A stretch of 7,102 bases of DNA, taken from contig JAQWAM010000060.1 in the NCBI GenBank assembly GCA_028707675.1, positions 1-7,102 on the forward strand, given 5' to 3'. This stretch comes from Kiritimatiellia bacterium (lineage in GTDB: Bacteria; Verrucomicrobiota; Kiritimatiellia; RFP12; UBA1067). The notes below the pieces were generated by a model. That model saw only the letters and a list, made by a program, of their open reading frames with translations, did not search any database and was not told the DNA's origin. Position numbers and translations under genes: made by a program. Shown in pieces: positions 1 to 4,954 of this stretch (its first letter is position 1; each line of letters starts with the position of its first letter).

Positions 1-93
1 GCCCGCCTTGAACGCCTCTGCGGGAACGTCACTCTCCGCCCCGCTCGCCGTCAAACCGCACAGAATAACCCCGGTCAATATCGCCTTAATCAT
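1..93 (-). CDS. Secreted protein, N-terminal fragment only (signal peptide)
   Basis: Only the first 31 codons lie in the window; the gene runs off the left edge. The start is the ATG whose complement is 91-93. It is preceded on the minus strand by a strong Shine-Dalgarno stretch, GGGGAGGG (complement of 98-105), with the GGAG core 6 bases from the ATG. The peptide opens MIKAILTGVILCGLTASG, a short positive end, a hydrophobic core and a small-residue region, then AESDVPAEAF. This is a standard Sec signal peptide with likely cleavage around residues 18-19. The Cys at position 12 sits in the hydrophobic core without a good lipobox (VILC), so a lipoprotein is unlikely. The mature protein is not visible and no function can be given. 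It shares its strand with the ceramidase-like gene upstream, 176 bases away, and may have its own promoter in that gap. Confidence 0.8.
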   Translation of the reverse strand, partial: MIKAILTGVILCGLTASGAESDVPAEAFKAG

Positions 94-159
94 TTGTCCC
101 TCCCCTTTGTTACCGTAATTGACGCCAAGCTATCAAAAACGCGCCCCCGTCTCAAGCCG

Positions 160-234
160 GCAATTCTAATTTCACGCGGCGAGGATGCCGCTTCTACTAA
201 TCAAATCATACGTTCTCGCCAAAATTAGAGTTGC
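160..234. repeat. Imperfect 13-bp inverted repeat around a nested small hairpin
   Basis: The arms are GCAATTCTAATTT (160-172) and AAATTAGAGTTGC (222-234). They are complementary at 12 of 13 positions, and the odd pair (164/230) is T-G, so it could still pair as a wobble in a plus-strand transcript. Inside lies a second small stem, GCGGC (176-180) with GCCGC (187-191). The element is AT-rich in its arms, unlike the surrounding DNA. It sits in the gap upstream of the gene that starts at 93 on the minus strand. It could be an operator pair for that gene or a structured leader or terminator element. The sequence does not decide between these. Confidence 0.5.
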
Positions 235-251
235 GGGTCTCAAGCGCATTT

Positions 252-284
252 CAGCCGGAAAGCATGGCGCTATCCTTCCGGCTG
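252..284 (-). terminator. Hairpin spanning the stop codon of the ceramidase-like gene
   Basis: CAGCCGGAA (252-260) and TTCCGGCTG (276-284) form a perfect 9-bp stem with a 15-base loop. The TAG stop codon of the minus-strand gene (270-272) lies in the loop. The minus-strand sequence after the stem is AAATGCGC and has no T run, so this is not a canonical intrinsic terminator. It may stabilise the mRNA 3' end or act with Rho. Confidence 0.3.
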
Positions 285-1727
285 CAGCTTCGCGAGCAGG
301 GTCAGCAACCGGCCGGTCATTTTTGGCGCGGCGTCATCCTCGAGCCTGCTGGAGCCGATCCAGGTCTCGTACCCGCCGAGCGCGTGCTGCTCGACGGTCG
401 GCAGGTATCCGAAGTAGCCGTGCGCGTGAGAAACAACCAGAGTCGGTTTGAACGGGCTGCGGCGCTTGATCTCCAGCCCGATCTCGCAAAAGGTGTCGTT
501 CGGTAAGGTCGCGATCCCGAGGCCGCCGATGCGGAAGGCCTGGAGGGGGAAGCCCCAGCGGGCCGGCATGGCGTTCATCCGCACGAGCCGTTCGGCGTAA
601 AGGCCTGACCATGTTTTCGGAGACTCGCCGGGCGGCAGGTCGGCAAGAGTCTTGCGGGCCCATGCCAGCTGCCCGGGCGTAGGGCGGCGGAACGGGAGAT
701 CGATCTTTCCGAACGACACGCCGAGCGGCACGCGGTCGCGCCACGACAGGGTCTGATAGACCGCGAAGACCCGCTGCGCGACGTCCTCCGCGACGATCCG
801 CATTTGCGCGTAGGGCGGCTGTTTCTTCGGGGGGGACGAGGTGTCGATGTTGTTGATGTCGCCGCTGGCCCCGTTGCTCATGATGGAAACGAACCGCGGA
901 TACCGAGGCTCCTGCCGGTCGGCGCCCAGGAGCTGCCGGATGCGGTCGTTGAATATTCCGTAATAGTCGGCCGAGATGTCGGAGGAGGGGTTGCCCCCCA
1001 CATAGTGTAAAGCGTAATTCGCGAAAAGGGCGATAGGGCGTCCCGTTGCTGACTGCACGGCGAAAAATCCGATTTCCGGGTCAACCGGTCCGGCGGGCTT
1101 CACGCGGTTCGGGTTGAGTACGCCCGGGTTCATTTTCACCACCTCGTTGGTGTCGCCGAAGGGATTGGCCGGGACAGTCCCGGGTTTCATGTGCCAGCGG
1201 CGGTTGAAGACATGGCGCGGTTCGGCGGCGACGCCCCATCCGATGCGGGCGGGTTCGAGGTTGTTGATAGCGCAGCGCACCGTGTCCGCGATCCGGCTGA
1301 CCAGCGCCTCCTGCACCCCGTTCAGTTCCGGCGTGACGACGAACCGGTCGCCCACCACATCGTGCGAGGTGTGGGTGTGTGTCGCTGAAACGAGCACATT
1401 GCCCGCAGGCAAGCCCGTTTGCTGTTCGATCCTTTGCCGTGCGGCCTCGCTCACGTGCCACATGATGTCCAGAACGTCGCACACGACCAGCGCCATGCGG
1501 GTTTGGCCGTCATCCAGCGCCAGGCACCGCACCCACAGGTCATCATGCACATGCCGCGCGGGATAGGGCAGGAATCCGCTGTACATGCTGGTACCGAGCG
1601 CCGGCGTGATATTGCCTCGAGCGGCTCCGGCGCGCAGGATGCCGGGAGCGCTGTCCGCCGCCGCGGAAGGCAGGGCGCAGAGACTCAGCGCGCTTGCCGC
1701 GAACACCGCCAGTAATGCTTTTTTCAT
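270..1727 (-). CDS. Neutral/alkaline non-lysosomal ceramidase-like secreted hydrolase
   Basis: Predicted 485-residue exported zinc amidase-fold protein of the neutral ceramidase family (N-terminal catalytic domain type, Pfam PF04734). Characterised members hydrolyse the N-acyl bond of ceramide. The start at 1727 is preferred over an in-frame ATG 45 bases upstream, because it has GGAGGAAG at a good distance and opens a clean signal peptide, MKKALLAVFAASALSLCALP, with likely cleavage after SAAA (residue 24). Family landmarks in order: AGAARGNITP (33-42), ATHTHTSHD (115-123, with H117 and H119 as candidate zinc ligands), NYALHYVGG (237-245, H241), ISADYYG (251-257), SNGASGDINN (284-293), then near the end LPNDTFCEIGLEIK and GYLPTVEQHALGGYE. 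At 485 residues it is shorter than the roughly 650-700-residue classical enzymes and seems to lack their C-terminal Ig-like domain. Such short forms are common in PVC and planctomycete genomes, and their true substrates are mostly unknown. Family membership is firm; ceramide as substrate is inference. Confidence 0.88.
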   Translation of the reverse strand: MKKALLAVFAASALSLCALPSAAADSAPGILRAGAARGNITPALGTSMYSGFLPYPARHVHDDLWVRCLALDDGQTRMALVVCDVLDIMWHVSEAARQRIEQQTGLPAGNVLVSATHTHTSHDVVGDRFVVTPELNGVQEALVSRIADTVRCAINNLEPARIGWGVAAEPRHVFNRRWHMKPGTVPANPFGDTNEVVKMNPGVLNPNRVKPAGPVDPEIGFFAVQSATGRPIALFANYALHYVGGNPSSDISADYYGIFNDRIRQLLGADRQEPRYPRFVSIMSNGASGDINNIDTSSPPKKQPPYAQMRIVAEDVAQRVFAVYQTLSWRDRVPLGVSFGKIDLPFRRPTPGQLAWARKTLADLPPGESPKTWSGLYAERLVRMNAMPARWGFPLQAFRIGGLGIATLPNDTFCEIGLEIKRRSPFKPTLVVSHAHGYFGYLPTVEQHALGGYETWIGSSRLEDDAAPKMTGRLLTLLAKLQPEG

Positions 1728-1970
1728 ATTTACTCTTCCTCCAAAAAATGCATAGTTGCGACATGGTTGCATATGGTTAGCGGCAAAGCAAGTCCGTAAA
1801 GCGGGGCGTGACGGCGGTCTATTGCAATCGCCGGGCGTTTTAGGCGTTCACGTTCGCTTGCGCCGCTCGGCATATTTTGTTATTTTGAAAAGCATAGGAA
1901 TCGAACAGGGGGGGCGTTTCTTCCCCGGAGGAATTTGGAACGGGTAAATGCAGGGTAAAGGGCAGAAAAG
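1728..1970. promoter_or_regulatory. Divergent intergenic region between the ceramidase-like and GH109 genes
   Basis: This 243-base gap must hold the promoters of both divergent genes. Going left to right it contains the Shine-Dalgarno of the minus-strand gene (complement of 1734-1742), three phased direct repeats (1751-1781), a GC-rich stretch, and an AT-rich island with two TATTTTG copies (1873-1879 and 1881-1887). A run of seven G (1908-1914), GGAGGA (1927-1932) and a leader mini-ORF (1948-1974) follow. A poor sigma-70-like pair on the plus strand, TTGCGC (1858-1863) and TATTTT (1881-1886) with a 17-base spacer, is possible, but no convincing -35/-10 set was found on either strand. Confidence 0.5.
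1751..1781. promoter_or_regulatory. Three helically phased short direct repeats, possible operator
   Basis: The hexamers ATAGTT (1752-1757), ATGGTT (1763-1768) and ATGGTT (1773-1778) recur every 11 and 10 bases. Flanks are partly conserved (CATAGTTGCG, CATGGTTGCA, TATGGTTAGC). On the minus strand they read AACCAT, AACCAT, AACTAT. One-turn spacing puts all copies on the same DNA face, as in direct-repeat sites of response regulators of the OmpR/PhoB type. They lie 25-55 bases upstream of the ceramidase-like start, a position suited to control of that gene. The binding protein is unknown. Confidence 0.35.
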
Positions 1971-1974
1971 ATGA
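1948..1974 (+). CDS. Possible 8-codon leader ORF overlapping the GH109 start
   Basis: ATG at 1948 opens the peptide MQGKGQKR and stops at TGA 1972-1974, overlapping the GH109 start codon (1971-1973) in an ATGA arrangement typical of translational coupling. The strongest Shine-Dalgarno-like sequence in this leader, GGAGGA (1927-1932), is 15 bases from this ATG, longer than usual. It could be a real coupling device or chance. Confidence 0.2.
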   Translation: MQGKGQKR

Positions 1975-3398
1975 AGCAGAACAGACGTGAATTCATGACC
2001 GGGGCGGCTTGGATGGGCGCGGCGGCGCTTTCGGCGGGATGCATCAGCAAGGGCTCTGGTTTTGCCGGTCTCGGCCGCGGCGCGGGGGCGCCGATGCACG
2101 GATTCCGCGTGGCGCCGATGAAGAAGGTGCGCGTGGGCGTGATCGGCGTGGGCTCGCGCGGCACGGGGGCTGTGCGCCGTATCGCGCAGATCCCCGGTTG
2201 TGAAGTTACGGCCATGAGCGACATCAATCCGAAGCGACTCGACGAAAACCAGGCGTGGCTGAAAGAACGCGGATACAAGGCGCCCAAGGAATGGAGCCGC
2301 AACGGTGACGAGGAAGCGTGGAAGGGCCTCTGCGATTCGGATGTCTGCGACGTCGTGTACTCCGTGACGCCGCGGCCGCTGCACGCGCCGATCAATGTCT
2401 ATGCGTTGGACCACGGCAAACACGTCTTCCAAGAAGTGCCGGGCGCGTTCAACCTTGAGGAATGCTGGGCTACGGTCGAGGCTGCGGAGCGCAACCGCCG
2501 CCACTGCATGATGCTCGAGAACTGCACCTACGGCGAAGAGGAGATGCTCGCGTTCAATCTGATCCACAAGGGCAAGCTCGGCGAAATCGTCCAGGCGGAG
2601 GTCGGTTATCAGCACGACCAGCGCTCGCTGCAGTACAAGCCGCGCGACGGACGATTTTGGCGGATCGATCGCCACCTGCACCACCACGGCAACTACTATC
2701 CGACGCACGGGCTGGTCCCGGCCGGGCGCTGCCTTGACATCAACCGCGGCGACCGCTTCGAATACCTCGTCTCGATGGAGACCAAGTCGGCGTCCTTCGA
2801 GCAGTTCGGGCGCGACCACTTCCCGGCTTCCGACTGGCGTCACAGCGCGAAGATGGTAAAGGGCGACATCAACATGTCGATGCTCCGCACCGCGATGGGT
2901 CGAATTGTCACGCTCATACACAATGTCTGCACGCCGCGGCCTTACGACCGCGGCAACCTCTACATGGGCACGAACGGCATTTTCCGCAGCTATCCGTCGC
3001 TGCTCATGGCGTGGGAGGAGAAAACCGGCGACAATGGCGCGCACCAGTACTTCCCCGCCGATAAAGCGCTCAAGATCAAGGAGGAATACCGGCATCCGTT
3101 CTGGAAGGTCGCGGGCGAGATCGCCAAAAAAGTGGGCGGTCACGGCGGCATGGACTTCGTGATGGACCTGCGCTGGGCGTACTGCCTGCAGAACGGGCTC
3201 CCGCTGGACACGGACGTATACGACCTCGCGACATATTCGTCCATTGTCGAGCTCACTGAAAAGAGCGTCAACGCCCGCTCGGCGGCGATAGACTTCCCGG
3301 ACTACACCCGCGGCGGATGGAAAGCCGCGAAACCTTTCACTGTGGACGAGATCGACATCGGCAAGTTCGATTTCGGCGCGGGTGTCCTCAAGGGGTAG
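1971..3398 (+). CDS. Tat-exported Gfo/Idh/MocA-family protein, GH109 type (alpha-N-acetylgalactosaminidase-like)
   Basis: This 475-residue protein resembles glycoside hydrolase family 109, enzymes that use a tightly held NAD+ in an oxidation-elimination-reduction cycle to release terminal alpha-GalNAc. An in-frame TAA at 1956-1958 leaves ATG 1971 as the only upstream ATG; AAAGGG (1957-1962) is a modest ribosome site. The N-terminus NRREFM (4-9) is a Tat motif followed by a hydrophobic stretch and ALSAGC; C24 may be lipidated, although Ser at -3 is atypical. The Rossmann fold starts with GVIGVGSRG (56-64) and an acidic D84 ends the second strand, fitting NAD. HVFQEVP (151-157), HCMMLEN (178-184) and INRGDRFEYLVSM (257-269) are family signatures. 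Candidate catalytic or sugar-binding residues are Y213 and H215 (YQHD), Y243 and H246 (YPTHG) and Y325 (PRPY). Their spacing matches, from memory, the Tyr179/His181/Tyr225/His228/Tyr307 set of the Elizabethkingia enzyme. Substrate specificity is inferred; other GH109 members may act on other sugars. Confidence 0.88.
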   Translation: MKQNRREFMTGAAWMGAAALSAGCISKGSGFAGLGRGAGAPMHGFRVAPMKKVRVGVIGVGSRGTGAVRRIAQIPGCEVTAMSDINPKRLDENQAWLKERGYKAPKEWSRNGDEEAWKGLCDSDVCDVVYSVTPRPLHAPINVYALDHGKHVFQEVPGAFNLEECWATVEAAERNRRHCMMLENCTYGEEEMLAFNLIHKGKLGEIVQAEVGYQHDQRSLQYKPRDGRFWRIDRHLHHHGNYYPTHGLVPAGRCLDINRGDRFEYLVSMETKSASFEQFGRDHFPASDWRHSAKMVKGDINMSMLRTAMGRIVTLIHNVCTPRPYDRGNLYMGTNGIFRSYPSLLMAWEEKTGDNGAHQYFPADKALKIKEEYRHPFWKVAGEIAKKVGGHGGMDFVMDLRWAYCLQNGLPLDTDVYDLATYSSIVELTEKSVNARSAAIDFPDYTRGGWKAAKPFTVDEIDIGKFDFGAGVLKG

Positions 3399-3475
3399 GC
3401 GGAGTCGGGCGCGGTTCAGCTAAACGGTGCGATTTTCGCCGTCATAACGCATAGCAAGTCAGCGTGATATTGAGA

Positions 3476-3506
3476 GGGCCGGGCGGGGTGACCGGGCCGG
3501 GAGGGG
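3476..3506 (+). promoter_or_regulatory. Duplicated G-rich element with G-quadruplex potential containing the ribosome binding site
   Basis: GGGCCGGGCGGGG (3476-3488) and GGGCCGGGAGGGG (3494-3506) are 13-base direct repeats with one mismatch, separated by TGACC. The second copy supplies the Shine-Dalgarno GGGAGGGG, six bases before the phosphoesterase ATG at 3513. Six G-runs of at least three bases lie within 31 bases with loops of one to six bases, so the mRNA strand fits the usual quadruplex pattern. Folding could hide the ribosome site. The repeat is seen directly; folding is inference. Confidence 0.5.
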
Positions 3507-3512
3507 TTGGAT

Positions 3513-4862
3513 ATGGTGAACCGAAGGGATTTTCTTAAAGGCTCGATCATCGCGTCCGCGGCATCGGCATCCGGGGCCGCAGGCGTTCAAGCGGCGGCAA
3601 AAGAGACGCGGGCTCCCCGGGCTTGGCCGGTGCCTCTGATCGCGTCGGCGCCGGTGCTCCAGAATGCGGCCGAGACTTCGATGGGCGTCTCGTTCGCGGT
3701 GAGCGCGGACGCGAGCGGGTGGGTCGAGTATTCCAAGTTTCCGGACATGAGGGACGCTGCGCGGGCCTTTTCAGGCGGCAGCGGCCTCATGACAATCCAC
3801 GATAAGGTCGCCCTCGTCCGTGTGACAGGTCTCGAACCGGCGACAAAATATTATTACCGCATCGGCGCGGACCGCATAGAATTCAAGGGCGGCTACGCGA
3901 TGAAGAACCTCGGCGCGGAGACCGGGCCAAAGGTCCATTCGTTCACCACGCTCGGCTCCGCGGCGTCGGGATCTTTCTGTGTCATCAACGACACACATGA
4001 CCAGAAACCGGCTCTCGATCTGCTTTTGTCGAAGCTCGCGGAGATCAAGCCGGCGGCGGTGATCTGGAACGGTGACGCTTGCAACACAACAGAAAAAATC
4101 GAGCAGGCGATCGGCATTTTCATCAACACCCACGAAAAACACCCGGAATATGCGGCGGACACGCCTTACATGTTCATAAACGGCAACCACGATTACCGCG
4201 GGCGCTTCAACCGCAGGCTCAATGATCTCGTGATGTTCCGTGACGCGGCGGAGCGCAAGGGCGAATACGCGGAACTCGGGCGCAATTTTGTTCAACGGCT
4301 GGGCGACATCGCCCTCATCGGTCTCGACACGGGGGAGGATAAGCTCGACACCAATCCTGTTTTCGCGGGCATTTTCAAGATGAAGGGTTATCGGGAGAAG
4401 CAGGCGCGCTGGCTCGCGGAAGCCATAGAGACGGAAGCTGTGAGGGGCGCGAAGTTCAAGATCGCGTTCTGCCACATCCCGCTTTTCGATTCCGATCCGC
4501 GGCACAATCCGGGGGACGTCGCTCCCGCCGACAAGGATCCGAGGTACACGCACGATTTCGCGATCTGGCAGCGCACCTGCGCGAATCTGTGGGGTCCGTT
4601 TTTCGAGAAGGCCGGCGTGCAGCTTGTCATTGCCGGGCATCAGCACCGTTTCCGCTATGACGCGCCGGCCGCGGGCCGCAAGTGGGCGCAGATCGTGGGC
4701 GGCGGACCGGAACTCGGCGTCGGCGGGTACGGTGGCGCCGCGCGCCCTGACGCCGGAAGGTTCCCTACGGTGATCGAGGGCAAGGTTGCCGGAGGCAGGC
4801 TGGTGGTCACCGCGCATGACGTTTACAACAGGAAGATCGCCGGCGAGTATGTGTTTGCATAA
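3513..4862 (+). CDS. Tat-exported metallophosphoesterase with N-terminal FN3-like domain
   Basis: This is a predicted 449-residue calcineurin-like phosphoesterase acting outside the cytoplasm. ATG 3513 is chosen over an in-frame TTG at 3507, because GGGAGGGG (3499-3506) lies six bases before the ATG but touches the TTG. NRRDFLKG (3-10) is a clear Tat motif, with a small-residue region ending near VQAAA (25-29). Residues about 40-147 look like the fibronectin-III-like domain found ahead of purple acid phosphatases (WVEYSKFPD, VTGLEPATKYYYRIG). The catalytic domain has the binuclear-metal ligands in order: NDTHD (159-163), NGDACN (186-191), GNHD (224-227), FCHIP (319-323) and GHQH (375-378). 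DxH in the first motif and no Tyr after GD show that it is not a true purple acid phosphatase. Asn191 replaces the usual second Asp of GDxxD. It lies 114 bases after the GH109 gene on the same strand. Phosphoesterase chemistry is well supported; the substrate (phosphomonoester, diester or phospholipid headgroup) is unknown. Confidence 0.9.
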   Translation: MVNRRDFLKGSIIASAASASGAAGVQAAAKETRAPRAWPVPLIASAPVLQNAAETSMGVSFAVSADASGWVEYSKFPDMRDAARAFSGGSGLMTIHDKVALVRVTGLEPATKYYYRIGADRIEFKGGYAMKNLGAETGPKVHSFTTLGSAASGSFCVINDTHDQKPALDLLLSKLAEIKPAAVIWNGDACNTTEKIEQAIGIFINTHEKHPEYAADTPYMFINGNHDYRGRFNRRLNDLVMFRDAAERKGEYAELGRNFVQRLGDIALIGLDTGEDKLDTNPVFAGIFKMKGYREKQARWLAEAIETEAVRGAKFKIAFCHIPLFDSDPRHNPGDVAPADKDPRYTHDFAIWQRTCANLWGPFFEKAGVQLVIAGHQHRFRYDAPAAGRKWAQIVGGGPELGVGGYGGAARPDAGRFPTVIEGKVAGGRLVVTAHDVYNRKIAGEYVFA

Positions 4863-4954
4863 GGAAAGACAGGCGCCGGCCATGCGAACCGGAAGGTTTC
4901 CGTTTCCGGGTAAGAGCGTATGGTTACGCTGACCGCGCGCCGCAGAAGTTCGGC

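Noticed and set aside
1728..1772. Upstream ATG extending the ceramidase-like protein by 15 residues
   Set aside because: The extension reads MQPCRNYAFFGGRVN, would bury the signal peptide and would translate through the strong Shine-Dalgarno of the internal ATG at 1727.
1756..1947. 63-codon plus-strand open frame across the divergent promoter region
   Set aside because: It has no ribosome site, runs antisense to the leader of the ceramidase-like gene, and its composition shows no protein-like pattern. Its stop lying next to ATG 1948 appears coincidental.
1848..3143. Long minus-strand open frame (431 codons) opposite the GH109 gene
   Set aside because: It is antisense to a gene with firm family motifs. 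Its protein is Arg-, His- and Val-rich with no recognisable motif or signal, as expected from high-GC third positions on the other strand.
3424..3442. Small hairpin ACGGTGCGATTTTCGCCGT after the GH109 gene as an intrinsic terminator
   Set aside because: The stem is only about seven pairs with a two-base bulge and no following T run, so it is too weak to claim.
3507..3512. TTG start for the phosphoesterase
   Set aside because: It directly abuts the Shine-Dalgarno, while ATG 3513 has ideal spacing.
4889..4909. Hairpin CCGGAA/TTCCGG between the phosphoesterase and the large secreted protein gene as a terminator
   Set aside because: It has six pairs with a nine-base loop and is followed by GTAAGAGCG rather than a T run.
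4882..4932. Short open frame MRTGRFPFPGKSVWLR in the 92-base gap
   Set aside because: It is 16 codons without a good ribosome site and out of frame with the next gene.
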